Shown here: one piece after another, positions 16,744-25,592 of the stretch
How positions within the stretch are numbered: the stretch's first letter is position 1
How the letters are laid out: every line of letters begins with the position of its first letter
From: Halorussus halobius
Lineage (GTDB): Archaea; Halobacteriota; Halobacteria; Halobacteriales; Haladaptataceae
DNA length: 64,000 nucleotides
Assembly: GCF_004765805.1 (NCBI RefSeq)
Contig: NZ_SBIU01000004.1
Coordinates: forward strand, 124,001 to 188,000
Direction of reading: 5' to 3'
Notes under the pieces: generated by a model
What the model was told of the DNA's origin: nothing
Databases searched by the model: none
What the model saw: only the letters and a program-made list of their open reading frames with translations
Made by a program: the position numbers and the translations under genes

Positions 16744-17838
16744 TCAGACGTCGGTCGTCCGCAACTCGTCGATGCGGGGCGCGTCCCGAATCCCGGCCAG
16801 CACGACCAGCACGGCGAGTTCGTCCCCGCCCGGAACGGGGTCATCGCCGGTGCGCAACTGGACCGACCCCATCTCCTCGGACAGCCAGTTCTGCCCGTCC
16901 GAGATGGCCGACTGGTTGAGCCAGTCGGGCGGCCCGGCGACCACCAGCAGGCCGCTGGTCGCCGCGTCGAGCGGGCAGTCGAACGTCAATCGGCCGTTCG
17001 CGGCCCGGCGAAGCGTCGTCTCGACGGCCTTGATGGCCGTCACCTCGTCGACCGACTCCTCGGTCGAGGAGACCAGCCCGCGGACGCGGCCGAGTAGCGA
17101 GTCGTCGTCCGACGCCCCCTCGTCGCCGACCGCCTGACGCGCGTAACCGATGGTCGCCAGCCCGCCCGCTTCGAGGGTCGCGATGACCTCGCTGGCGTCG
17201 ACGACGCGCTGGCCGACCGAGTCCGCGGTCGCGGCCTCGCCCGCGCCGAACAGCGCGCCGAGTCGCTCGGCGAGCGTCCGGTTCAACTCGGCGGCCGCGT
17301 CCGCGATGGACTCGTCGGAGCCGAGCCACGCGTCGTTGTCGAAGACGAGCTGGGCGTCGACCGCGCCGTGGAGCGACTGGAGGCCCCGGGCCGCGTTCTC
17401 GGCCGGGACCTCCTCGTGGGCGGCCGGCAGAACGGAGACCGCGTACACCGGCCGGTCGTACACCTCCCGGAGCGACTCGGCGAGTTCGGGCGTCGCGACC
17501 CCGCCGGTCCCGCCGCCGAGTCCGGCCACGAGCACGATGGCGGCCGCGTCCGAGGAGACGGCCGGGTCGACCGCGCGGCGCGTCTCGACGAGGTCGGCCT
17601 CGACCGCGGCGGCGGCCCGCGCTCGATTCCCCGCAGTTCCGTTCCCGCCGGTCTCGACCTGTCCGAAGAGGTGTCGTGCCTCCTCGGGGACGGCCTCGAG
17701 GTCCGAGAGGGCGGCGCGGTCGGTGTCCAGGGCGCGAACGCCGGCGAGGTACGACGCCGACCGGGACTCGTCGTCCCGACGGAGCGCGTCGACGATGCGC
17801 CCGCCCGCACCGCCGACGCCGATGGCTACAACGCGCAT
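16744..17838 (-). CDS. Divergent tubulin/FtsZ-superfamily GTPase (FtsZ/CetZ-like)
   Basis: 364 residues from ATG 17838 (MRVVAIGVGGAGGRIVDAL). The N-terminal nucleotide-binding strand and the tubulin signature region LVAGLGGGTGGVATPE are recognisable, but the signature is GGGTGG instead of the canonical GGGTGSG. NAARGLQSLHGAVDAQLVFDND matches the FtsZ region after helix H5. The protein ends with a beta-rich C-terminal domain and no long tail. It is more divergent than the FtsZ1, FtsZ2 or CetZ1 cell-division and shape proteins, so a polymer role is only inferred. It follows the D-glutamate genes at about 90 bp and may be co-transcribed. Confidence 0.8.
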   Translation of the reverse strand: MRVVAIGVGGAGGRIVDALRRDDESRSASYLAGVRALDTDRAALSDLEAVPEEARHLFGQVETGGNGTAGNRARAAAAVEADLVETRRAVDPAVSSDAAAIVLVAGLGGGTGGVATPELAESLREVYDRPVYAVSVLPAAHEEVPAENAARGLQSLHGAVDAQLVFDNDAWLGSDESIADAAAELNRTLAERLGALFGAGEAATADSVGQRVVDASEVIATLEAGGLATIGYARQAVGDEGASDDDSLLGRVRGLVSSTEESVDEVTAIKAVETTLRRAANGRLTFDCPLDAATSGLLVVAGPPDWLNQSAISDGQNWLSEEMGSVQLRTGDDPVPGGDELAVLVVLAGIRDAPRIDELRTTDV

Positions 17839-17928
17839 GTCAGGACGTTCAGACGGGGGCCTCAAAAGCGCTCCCCTGCGCGGTTCGGCTCGACCCGGCG
17901 GCGCGCTCGGCGTCCTGCCGGCGACCGC

Positions 17929-18984
17929 CTACTCGCGGGGCGTGACGCCGTGGCCCGGCCCCGAGATGCGATGGGTGGGCCCGCCGCCGCTGTCGACGAC
18001 GTCCTCGGCGAGCAGGCGGTTCCCGTCGAGGTCGACGTAGGAGAACGCGCCCGTCCCGGCGACGACGTGAGCGCTGGTGTGGATGCCGACTGCGCTCTCG
18101 AGCATGCAGCCGACCATCAAATCGAGGTTGGCCGCCTGCGCGACGGCCGCGATGTCCGCGACCGCGAGCGGCCCCGACTTGCCCAGCTTCGCGTTGAGCA
18201 CGTCGGCGGCCTCCTCGCGGACGATTCGGACCGCGTCCTCGGGCGTGAACACCGCCTCGTCGGCCGCGATCGGGACCCGGACGAGGTCGCGGGCTCGCGC
18301 GAGCCCGGCGACGTCGGCCGCCGGCACGGGCTGCTCTATCAGGTCGAGGTCGACGCCGCGCTCGCGGACCGCGTCGGCGAACCGGGCCGTCTCCGCGGGC
18401 GACCAGCCCTGATTGGCGTCGACCTTCAGCGCGGCCCCGGGCGCGGCGTCGGCCACCGCGACGACCCGCTCGACGTCCGACGCCACCTCGGAGCCGGTCT
18501 TTATCTTGAGGTGGCTGTACCCCGATTCGGCCGCGCGGGTCGCGCGCTCGCTGGCGGTCTCGGGGTCGACGATGGGAATCGTCAGGTCGGTCTCGACGGG
18601 CTCGGGGCGGCCGCCGAACAGCTCCGAGAGCGCCAGTCCGCGCTCCCGACAGTACGCGTCGAGCACGGCCGTCTCGACCGCGAACAGCGCCGAGACCATC
18701 CCCGGGAACGTCGACCGGAGGTCCGCGACCAGCGCGCGGTAGTCGCCGACGTCGCGGCCCTCGACCACGTCGGCCGCCGCCCGAGCGGTCTCGATGGCCG
18801 CCGACTGGGTCTCGCCCGTCACCGGCGGGAGGGGCGACCCCTCGCCGTAGCCCGTCGTCCCCGACTCGGTCTCGACGGTCGCGAGGAGGTTCGACGCCTC
18901 GCGCTGGGTGCCCAGCGATATCTCGAACGGCGCTTCCAGCGGCAGGTCCAGCCGCCGGACCGACAGGGAGGCGATCTCGCTCAT
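17929..18984 (-). CDS. dgcA: Enolase-superfamily epimerase, probable N-acetyl-D-glutamate racemase (DgcA-like) or dipeptide epimerase
   Basis: A 351-residue mandelate racemase/muconate cycloisomerase family enzyme. Acid-base and metal residues can be placed: K160-x-K162 in HLKIKTG, D189 in KVDANQGW, E217 in LIEQP, D242 in ADE, and K266 in NAKLGKSG. These fit the L-Ala-D/L-Glu epimerase subgroup. Its ATG overlaps the stop of the DUF1611 gene by 4 bp. A DUF1611-epimerase pair is the DgcN-DgcA pathway described from marine bacteria, in which D-Glu is N-acetylated and then racemised to N-acetyl-L-Glu. Dipeptide epimerisation remains the main alternative. Confidence 0.82.
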   Translation of the reverse strand: MSEIASLSVRRLDLPLEAPFEISLGTQREASNLLATVETESGTTGYGEGSPLPPVTGETQSAAIETARAAADVVEGRDVGDYRALVADLRSTFPGMVSALFAVETAVLDAYCRERGLALSELFGGRPEPVETDLTIPIVDPETASERATRAAESGYSHLKIKTGSEVASDVERVVAVADAAPGAALKVDANQGWSPAETARFADAVRERGVDLDLIEQPVPAADVAGLARARDLVRVPIAADEAVFTPEDAVRIVREEAADVLNAKLGKSGPLAVADIAAVAQAANLDLMVGCMLESAVGIHTSAHVVAGTGAFSYVDLDGNRLLAEDVVDSGGGPTHRISGPGHGVTPRE

Positions 18985-20072
18985 TCGCCGGTCACGCTCC
19001 CTGCGTCCTCGGCCGTCCCGCGTCCGTCCGCGAGCCCCGCCCGGACTGCGGACAGCAGCGCCGCCGGGCCGCCGTCCTCGTAGACGTTCGCCACCGGGAG
19101 GTCGTGGCGCTCACCCTCGACCGCGGAATCGCCCCACGTCGAGACGGCGACCACGTCGGCGTCCGAGAGGTCCTCGACCAGTCGGCGCTCGGCGTCGACG
19201 CCCTCGACGGCGAACGACTCGAAGTGGGTCCGGGCGGTGCGGCCGGGCTCGTCGGCGAGCACGACCGCGTCCGGCCACGACCCGTGGAGTATCGACAGCG
19301 TGACCCCGGAGTAGGCGCGGTGGGTCAGCGACGCCTGCCCCTCCACGAACACCAGGTCGTGGTCCGCGCCGACCGCCGCGACCGCGTCCTCGACGACGCC
19401 CGCCGCGAAGTCGGCGGGCACGCGGTCGACGACGACGCCCTCGTGTGCGCCGACCATGATGCCGGTCTGGCCGGTCGCGACCCACCCGGCGTCCAGGCCC
19501 GCCTCGCGGGCGGCCCGATACAGCTCGAAGGTGGTCGTTCGCTTGCCGACCGCACAGTCCGTGCCCAGCGTGAGCACGACGTCGGCGGCCACCTCGTCGA
19601 CCGAGCCGTCGCCGACGCGCAGCTCGTCGCCGCCGGGCGGTTTCCGGACGTCGAACAGCCGCGCGCCGTGCTCGTCGGCCAGTTCCGTCCAGCGCTCGTC
19701 CTCCGAGAGGAAGACGTGGAGCCCGGAGACGACGTCACAGCCCGCGCGAATCGCGTCCTCGATGTCGGCGACCCAGGCGTCGGGCAGGTCGCCGCCCGCC
19801 GGCGCGACGCCGATCACCAGCGCCCGCGCATCGGGGGCCGCGTCGAGGGCCGCCTCGACCGACTCGACGATGGGAACGTCGGGCGCGTCGTCGGTCCCGA
19901 GCACGTCCGCCGGAGTCCGGCCGGCGGTCTCGGCGTCGACGACCGCGCGGGCGTCGAAGAGTTCGCTGTGCGTGACGACTCCGTTGGCGGTCTTGCCCCC
20001 GGTCTCGCCGAACTCGCCCTCCGCGAGGACGATCGCGGGCACCGGGACGTCGAACTGCTCTCGGAGGTTCAT
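18981..20072 (-). CDS. dgcN: DUF1611 protein, probable D-glutamate N-acetyltransferase (DgcN-like)
   Basis: 363 residues in two domains: an N-terminal Rossmann-like half (VPAIVLAEGEFGETGGKTAN) and a P-loop-like C-terminal half with TLGTDCAVGKRTTTFELY (about residues 168-185). The arrangement matches DUF1611 proteins, of which DgcN acetylates D-glutamate using acetyl-CoA. The stop overlaps the DgcA-like gene start. A TATA-like tttaga (minus strand, about 20099-20104) lies close to 27 nt upstream of ATG 20072, giving a leaderless dgcN-dgcA message. The assignment rests on family and gene pairing. Confidence 0.8.
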   Translation of the reverse strand: MNLREQFDVPVPAIVLAEGEFGETGGKTANGVVTHSELFDARAVVDAETAGRTPADVLGTDDAPDVPIVESVEAALDAAPDARALVIGVAPAGGDLPDAWVADIEDAIRAGCDVVSGLHVFLSEDERWTELADEHGARLFDVRKPPGGDELRVGDGSVDEVAADVVLTLGTDCAVGKRTTTFELYRAAREAGLDAGWVATGQTGIMVGAHEGVVVDRVPADFAAGVVEDAVAAVGADHDLVFVEGQASLTHRAYSGVTLSILHGSWPDAVVLADEPGRTARTHFESFAVEGVDAERRLVEDLSDADVVAVSTWGDSAVEGERHDLPVANVYEDGGPAALLSAVRAGLADGRGTAEDAGSVTGE

Positions 20073-20098
20073 GGCGTCGGGGGTTCGGACGCCCGCTT

Positions 20099-20104
20099 CT
20101 AAAC
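20099..20104 (-). promoter_or_regulatory. TATA-like box of the dgcN-dgcA unit
   Basis: The minus strand reads cgtttagaag, placed about 27-30 nt before ATG 20072, consistent with leaderless initiation. Confidence 0.45.
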
Positions 20105-20152
20105 GTCACCCCCTCTCATAGAAGGTACGGAGGGAAGGAGCGACCGATAGCG

Positions 20153-21385
20153 TCAGTCGTCGGAGCGAGCGGTCGCGGCGCTCGACCCGTCGGAGCCGAA
20201 AAAGCCCGAGCCCCAGTCGGGGTTGCGGATGCGGACCACGCCAACCGTGAGCAGCGGGACCGCGAACAGCGCGATGAGGACGTACGCCATCATCGTGTAC
20301 CCCTGCGAGACCAGCGCGATGATGCCCACCCGCGAGAGCACGAGCGCGCCCACCAGCACGCCGACCGACAGCAGTCCGGCCTGGAGACTCGACAGGTTGG
20401 TCTGGCCCTCAAGCGGGCCGACGCCGACGTCGGCGATGTTCTCGTCGACCCGGTCGACCAGCGCGTGGATGAGGCCGACGCTGGTCTCGATGAGCGTCCA
20501 GCCCATCACGACGCCGTAGAACGCGATGAGCGCGGGACCGCCCACGCTCTCTAACACGGGGAGCCACGGCACCGACGCGCCCATGACCTCCTCGGACGGG
20601 TAAAAGCCCATGAACGAGACGTACGTCAGCGCGAACGGGATGGTCATCAGCGCGCCCGCGAGCAGTCCCGAGACGACCGACTCGCGCCGGGACGTCTGGC
20701 GGTCGAGCGCGAAGAACACGGCCGGGAACACCACGAGGTTGTACCCGACGTAGAGGACGCCCGACTGGAGGACCGACAGCGCGCTCGCGTCGCCGACGTA
20801 CGACGTGTCGCCCGACGCGAAGACCGCGGTGACGTCGCCCCACGTCTGGGTGAGCACCACGACGCCGAACAGGACGTACGCGAGGTAGAGGAAGGTCGTC
20901 CCGCCGGTCTTGAACCGCTCGATGAACGACTCGCCGGCGTAGCTGAGCACGCCGACCACGACGACGACCAGGCTGACGCCGACCAGATACGGGATGCCGA
21001 TGGTCTGTTCCATGATGTTGCCCGCCGCCGACGCCATGATGGCGATGACCAGCACCGCCATCACCAGGAACACCACGTCGAACGCCGGCCAGAGCCGCCC
21101 GATGAGCTGCTCGATGAAGCTCTTGTAGTCGTAGACGCCGAACGTCCGTGCGACCTCGAAGGTCAACACCGCCATCACGGTGAACCCGACCCAGATGCCG
21201 ACCACCGCGAGCCAGCCCGCAGCGCCGTACTGTGCGCCGTAGGTGACTATCTCCCGCCCCGTCGCGTACCCGCCGCCGATGAGCACCGACTGGAGGATGA
21301 TAGCCGGCAGGAGTATCTTCCCGAACGGCCCCTCGGTGAGCCGCTCGAACAGTCCCTCGTCAGCTCCCCTGTCGCTCGTTGACAT
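20153..21385 (-). CDS. YkvI-family membrane transporter (APC-type fold)
   Basis: A 410-residue polytopic membrane protein with about ten to eleven helices. The start LLPAIILQSVLIGGGYATGR carries the glycine-rich first-helix break typical of APC/LeuT-fold transporters and of the YkvI group in particular. Its place between the HTH_10 regulator and the DgcN-DgcA pair, all on the minus strand, suggests uptake of D-glutamate or a related amino acid or peptide; the substrate is inference. A ctatatg TATA-like box at about 21413-21419 (minus strand) sits about 30 nt before ATG 21385. Confidence 0.8.
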   Translation of the reverse strand: MSTSDRGADEGLFERLTEGPFGKILLPAIILQSVLIGGGYATGREIVTYGAQYGAAGWLAVVGIWVGFTVMAVLTFEVARTFGVYDYKSFIEQLIGRLWPAFDVVFLVMAVLVIAIMASAAGNIMEQTIGIPYLVGVSLVVVVVGVLSYAGESFIERFKTGGTTFLYLAYVLFGVVVLTQTWGDVTAVFASGDTSYVGDASALSVLQSGVLYVGYNLVVFPAVFFALDRQTSRRESVVSGLLAGALMTIPFALTYVSFMGFYPSEEVMGASVPWLPVLESVGGPALIAFYGVVMGWTLIETSVGLIHALVDRVDENIADVGVGPLEGQTNLSSLQAGLLSVGVLVGALVLSRVGIIALVSQGYTMMAYVLIALFAVPLLTVGVVRIRNPDWGSGFFGSDGSSAATARSDD

Positions 21386-21412
21386 ACGACGAGATGAATG
21401 CTAATCAACCAG

Positions 21413-21419
21413 CATATAG
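21413..21419 (-). promoter_or_regulatory. TATA-like box of the YkvI-type transporter gene
   Basis: The minus strand reads ggctatatgctg, about 28-34 nt upstream of ATG 21385, so the transporter has its own promoter separate from the regulator gene. Confidence 0.5.
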
Positions 21420-21501
21420 CCACGACCTATCATGGAAGGGACGTTCCGGGTCTCGTCGGCTCGGAGTCGACTGGCCCCCGATTCGGAGCCGGTCGAGGGC
21501 G

Positions 21502-22227
21502 TCAGCCGTCGGGGTCGAGGAGCTTCGCCTCGGCCTTCCGGAGGTGTTCGAGCACGGTCGGTTTCGCCACGTCCAACTGTTCGGCGAGTTCCGTCGCCGA
21601 CGTCTCGCGGGGCCACGAGTAGTAGCCCTCGCGCCGGGCGAGTTCGAACACCTCCAGCTGGCGCTCGGAGAGTCGATTCCCGGTCTCGGACGCGCTCGCA
21701 GTCGTCTCGGGCGACTTCATCCCCCGAACGGTGATCTCGGCGTCCATCTCCCGGCGAATCTCGTCGAGGCGAGTCCGGACGGTCTGGCGGGACGCCGTGA
21801 CGACCACGGTCCAGTACTCGTAGCCGTCGGAGATGCGTATCTCCTCGTCCGGGATGAACCCCCGAGAGAGGAACGCGTCGTGGATGCTGTTGGCCGAGTC
21901 GTAGCGCACAAGCAGTTCCTCGGTGACGTTACCCGCGGCGTCGGTCCGGAGGTTCGGATTGAAGAAGTGGTGAATCCGCTCGACGCGCTGGGTCAGTTCG
22001 GACTCGGCGATTGCCTCGACCAGCGCATCGATCTCGTCGTGGGTGTCGGCGTACGCCGTGAGCCGGGCGTTAATCAGGTCCTCGACCTCGTGGACGCTGT
22101 GGGCGAGCAGGCCCGCGTCGACCGCCGCCGTCGTCTCCAGCGTCCAGCACTCGGGATGCCAGACTTCGAGCGTGAGTTGGCTCGTCTCGTCCCCGCCTCC
22201 GCCCACCGGTTCGTGAGACGTTCCCAT
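21502..22227 (-). CDS. HTH_10 (bacterio-opsin activator-like) transcriptional regulator
   Basis: 241 residues. The N-terminal ~190 residues are an alpha/beta sensor or BAT-like domain ([16 protein letters not shown] at the start). The C-terminus is the HTH_10 helix-turn-helix: [20 protein letters not shown] followed by [31 protein letters not shown]_10 proteins are one-component regulators common in haloarchaea. It lies 116 bp upstream of the YkvI-type transporter gene on the same strand, so the transporter and dgcNA genes are its likely targets. Ligand unknown. Confidence 0.88.
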   Translation of the reverse strand: MGTSHEPVGGGGDETSQLTLEVWHPECWTLETTAAVDAGLLAHSVHEVEDLINARLTAYADTHDEIDALVEAIAESELTQRVERIHHFFNPNLRTDAAGNVTEELLVRYDSANSIHDAFLSRGFIPDEEIRISDGYEYWTVVVTASRQTVRTRLDEIRREMDAEITVRGMKSPETTASASETGNRLSERQLEVFELARREGYYSWPRETSATELAEQLDVAKPTVLEHLRKAEAKLLDPDG

Positions 22228-22426
22228 TACCGTACCACACTGGACCCTCCACGTAAGGGTTTGGTTCGAGAGCGGGGCCAGTCCGGAACCGCGAGCCGCG
22301 AGTCCGAGGGCGTTCTCCCGGAGACGCCGAGAGGCCGGAACCGAGCCGCTGGCCTCGTCCGTAACGGGACACTACGTCGTCAATCGACCCGAAACCTCAA
22401 GGAAATACCCGAAGACCGAACGAACG

Positions 22427-23719
22427 ATGAACGTCAGCATCGTCGGCAGCGGCTACGTCGGCACCACGGTCGCGGCCTGCCTCGCCGAGGACGGCCACGA
22501 GGTGACCAACGTCGACATCGACGAGGGCGTCGTCGCCGCCATCAACGGGGGCGACGCGCCGATTCACGAACCCGGCCTCGACGACCTGCTCGCCGAACAC
22601 GGCGGCGACCGGCTGCACGCGACCACCGACTACGGCGCGGTCGTCGACACCGACGTCACCTTCCTCGCGCTCCCGACGCCCGCCCGCGAGGACGGCAGCA
22701 TCGACCTCGGCGCGGTCGAGGCGGGCGTCCGATCGCTCGGCGAGGCGCTCGCCGGCAAGGACGACCCACACCTCGTGGTGGTCAAGTCGACCGTGATTCC
22801 GGGAACCACCGAGGAGACGGTCGCGCCGCTGCTGGCCGAGACCTCGGGCAAGACGCTCGGCGAGGACCTCCACGTGGCGATGAACCCCGAGTTCCTGCGC
22901 GAGGGCAGCGCCGTCGCCGACTTCCGGGACCCCGACAAGGTAGTGTTCGGCGCGTACACCGACCTCGCGCGCGAGCGCCTCCGGGACGTGTTCGAGCACC
23001 TGCTCGCCGATTCCGAGGCCGCGCTGGTCGAGACCGGCATCCGGGAGGCCGAGATGATAAAGTACGCCAACAACGCCTTCCTCGCGTCGAAGGTCAGCCT
23101 CGTCAACGACATCGGGAACGTCTGCAAGGAGTACGGCGTCGACGCCTACGAGGTGGCCGAGGCCATCGGGCTCGACGACCGCATCGGCGAGCGCTTCCTC
23201 CGGAGCGGCGTCGGCTGGGGCGGCAGTTGCTTCCCGAAGGACGTGGCCGCGCTGGTCGCCGCCGCCCGCGAGGCGGACTACGAGCCGGCGATGCTGGCGG
23301 CCGCAATCGAGGTCAACGACCGCCAGCCCGAGCGCATGCTGGACCTGCTCGACGACCACGTCGACCCCGCCGGCGAGCGCGTGGCCGTCCTCGGCCTCGC
23401 GTTCAAGCCCGGCACTGACGACGTGCGCAACTCCCGGGCGATTCCGGTCGTCGAGGGCCTGCGCGAGCGCGGTGCCACGGTCGCGGCCTACGACCCGGTG
23501 GCGACCGAGACCATGCGCGAGCGCTTCCCCGAAATCGAGTACGCCGACGCCGCCGGGGAGGCCCTCGACGGCGCGAGCGCCGCGCTGGTGGTCACCGACT
23601 GGGACGAGTTCGCCGCCCTCGACGACGAGTTCGACCGGATGGCGACCCCGGTCGTGGTGGACGGTCGCCGAATCGTCGAGCCCCGCGAGGGCATCACCTA
23701 CGAAGGGCTGACGTGGTGA
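22427..23719 (+). CDS. aglM: UDP-glucose 6-dehydrogenase AglM
   Basis: A 430-residue UDP-glucose dehydrogenase. Rossmann motif [12 protein letters not shown] (residues 5-16), [24 protein letters not shown], and catalytic C268 in [12 protein letters not shown] are all present. The C-terminal domain has [18 protein letters not shown]. This is the UDP-Glc type (SCFPKD), in contrast to the GHCIPID type at 6377. In Haloferax, AglM makes UDP-glucuronic acid for the S-layer N-glycan. It stands alone here, divergent from the HTH_10 regulator, about 10 kb from aglB. Confidence 0.93.
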   Translation: MNVSIVGSGYVGTTVAACLAEDGHEVTNVDIDEGVVAAINGGDAPIHEPGLDDLLAEHGGDRLHATTDYGAVVDTDVTFLALPTPAREDGSIDLGAVEAGVRSLGEALAGKDDPHLVVVKSTVIPGTTEETVAPLLAETSGKTLGEDLHVAMNPEFLREGSAVADFRDPDKVVFGAYTDLARERLRDVFEHLLADSEAALVETGIREAEMIKYANNAFLASKVSLVNDIGNVCKEYGVDAYEVAEAIGLDDRIGERFLRSGVGWGGSCFPKDVAALVAAAREADYEPAMLAAAIEVNDRQPERMLDLLDDHVDPAGERVAVLGLAFKPGTDDVRNSRAIPVVEGLRERGATVAAYDPVATETMRERFPEIEYADAAGEALDGASAALVVTDWDEFAALDDEFDRMATPVVVDGRRIVEPREGITYEGLTW

Positions 23720-23750
23720 CCTGCGGCGTGGGCCGCGAGTCGCGCGCCGA

Positions 23751-24629
23751 CTACACCGCCAGTCCCGCGCCGCCGGCCACCGCCAGCGCGCCGAGGCCGA
23801 CACAGACCCCCCAGAAGGGGACGCGCTCGACCACCCGCATCAGCGCGTCGATGGTGAGATAGCCCACGAGCGCGGCGGTCCCGAGCGCGAGCAGGGCCGG
23901 CACGGGCGCGACCGCCGGCACGCCCTCGTCGACGACGACGAGGACGCCCGCGGCCAGCGCGGCCGGAATCGACAGCAGAAACGAGAGCCGGAACGACGAG
24001 GGGCCGTCGTGGCCCCGGAACAGCAGGGCCGACGCCGTGGTGCCCGACCGCGAGACGCCCGGCAGGATGGCGAGTCCCTGCAGCGCGCCCACCACCACGG
24101 CGTCGACGAGGTCGGGCGCGTCCCGGCCGCCGAAGCCCACGCCGGCGGGGCGGAGCCAAGCGCCCCAGCCCGCCGACTCGGCGTCGTCGGCGACCCGCAA
24201 CAGGACGCCGGTCAGCACCAGCAGGACGCCCACGAGCGCGACGAACGCCCCGCCCGTGAGCGCCGAGACGACGTGGTCGAGCGTGGCGTAGGCCGCGATG
24301 CCGACCGTGCCGGACGCCAGCGTGGCGACGCCCAGAAACGAGAGCGTGACCGTCTCGTCGGCGTGCGGGTCGGTCGAGGATGCGAACGCCGACCTCGGCC
24401 GCCAGTCGGGGAGCGCGGCCAGCACGTCGGCGAGTTCCTCGCGGTAGTACACCGTGGCCGAGAGCGCGGTCCCGACGTGGAGGAACAGCGAGAACTGGAC
24501 TGCGACCGCGGGAGACTCGCCCAGCGCGGTCAGGAGGACGGTGAGGTTGCCCTCGCTGGAGATGGGCAGCCACTCGAAGATGCCCTGCAGGGCTCCGGCG
24601 ACGACGGCGACGAGCGCGGACCGGTCCAT
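23751..24629 (-). CDS. uppP: UppP/BacA-family polyprenyl diphosphate phosphatase
   Basis: 292 residues from ATG 24629 (MDRSALVAVVAGALQG), with about eight helices. The two family motifs are visible: LQGIFEWLPISSEGN (residues about 14-28) and LPGVSRSGTT. The first motif differs from the bacterial consensus in having Gln before the glycine and Asn in place of the last His. The enzyme would recycle polyprenyl (dolichyl) diphosphate to monophosphate after glycan transfer, linking it to the aglB/WbaP locus. It is convergent with aglM, about 30 bp away. Confidence 0.85.
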   Translation of the reverse strand: MDRSALVAVVAGALQGIFEWLPISSEGNLTVLLTALGESPAVAVQFSLFLHVGTALSATVYYREELADVLAALPDWRPRSAFASSTDPHADETVTLSFLGVATLASGTVGIAAYATLDHVVSALTGGAFVALVGVLLVLTGVLLRVADDAESAGWGAWLRPAGVGFGGRDAPDLVDAVVVGALQGLAILPGVSRSGTTASALLFRGHDGPSSFRLSFLLSIPAALAAGVLVVVDEGVPAVAPVPALLALGTAALVGYLTIDALMRVVERVPFWGVCVGLGALAVAGGAGLAV

Positions 24630-24801
24630 GCTGGTTTGGCGAGAGTGCGGGGCCAAAAGTGGGTCGGTTTCGGGGCTTGGAGCGTGGAGTCCGTCGGGGA
24701 GACGCTACTGACCGTCGGAACGAATCGCCGGGGACGGCGGAGCTAGCTACTGCCGAAAACTACGGGAGGGCGCATCCGCACGCCCTCGTCGTCGGTCGCA
24801 G

Positions 24802-25233
24802 TCACTCCGCGTCGGCGAACAGCCGGACCACGACCAGCGCGGTCAGGGTCGGCGCGAGCGCGAGCCAACCCATCCCACCGACGGTGGCGAGCAGTTCCCA
24901 GACGTAGAGCAGGCCGGGCGCGCCGACCAGCGCGACGCCGACGGCGAGTCCGACCGCCGCGCGGGCCCACGCCAGCGCCTCCGGCCCGGCCCAGACGACC
25001 GCGACCGCGTCGAGGGCGTCCGCGACCGCCACCGCGACCAGTCCCCACGACGCGTCGACCCGAATCGGCTTCGAGACCTTCTCGGGGGGCTCGGGCACCG
25101 GAAAGACGAGTCGGACGCGCTCGGGCAGGTGAACCTCCGGAAGCGTGATCGGCGGCAGCGAGAACGACAGGCCGGCCGACGCCTCGTCGTCGTGGGGGTC
25201 GCGCGACCGCGACTCGTCGGAATCGTCGGCCAT
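24802..25233 (-). CDS. Hypothetical membrane protein (143 aa)
   Basis: The first ~60 residues are soluble and acidic (MADDSDESRSRDPHDDE), then three hydrophobic helices cover residues about 63-139 (WGLVAVAVADALDAVAVVW, AVGLAVGVALVGAPGLLYVW, MGWLALAPTLTALVVVRL). I recognise no family. The acidic N-terminus and GC-biased third positions support a real haloarchaeal gene. It stands alone between the uppP promoter region and a repeat-poor 200-bp spacer. Confidence 0.65.
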   Translation of the reverse strand: MADDSDESRSRDPHDDEASAGLSFSLPPITLPEVHLPERVRLVFPVPEPPEKVSKPIRVDASWGLVAVAVADALDAVAVVWAGPEALAWARAAVGLAVGVALVGAPGLLYVWELLATVGGMGWLALAPTLTALVVVRLFADAE

Positions 25234-25448
25234 GTCGGGCGACTACGGCCGCCCGGTGCAAAGAAGTACGCCCCGCTCGGGTGGTCGTGTTCGGAAAAGC
25301 GACCGGAGCCGAGTGACCGCGAACGCCCCGGCGGCCCCGTCCACGGCAGCCTCGCCCTCTTCGCACCCCGCTTGTGACGAGCCTGGCCGTGGCGTCCGAG
25401 GGCACGCTACTGGCCGGTCGAGCGCACGGCCCCCGGATTCGCCCGCGC

Positions 25449-25574
25449 CTACCCGTCCCGGACGAACACGTCGAGCCGCCCGTCCCGTCGGTCGACGGCT
25501 ATCTCGGCTCCGACGTAGTTGCCGTCGTCGTCGGTGACGAACGAGACGTCGCCCACGCCGCCCGCACCCACCAC
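25449..25574 (-). CDS. Possible 41-aa small protein downstream of the OYE-family gene
   Basis: Translation downstream of the TAG at 25593-25595 gives a compact acidic sequence containing GDVSFVTDDDGNYVG and ending DRRDGRLDVFVRDG. This looks like a beta-hairpin of a genuine haloarchaeal protein. A GTG at 25574 could start it, 18 bp after the upstream stop and in the same frame as the upstream gene. It could be a separate mini-gene, the remnant of a longer protein, or an extension separated by the stop codon. No family recognised. Confidence 0.3.
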   Translation of the reverse strand: MVGAGGVGDVSFVTDDDGNYVGAEIAVDRRDGRLDVFVRDG

Positions 25575-25592
25575 CGGTCGGCGTCGGTCGGG

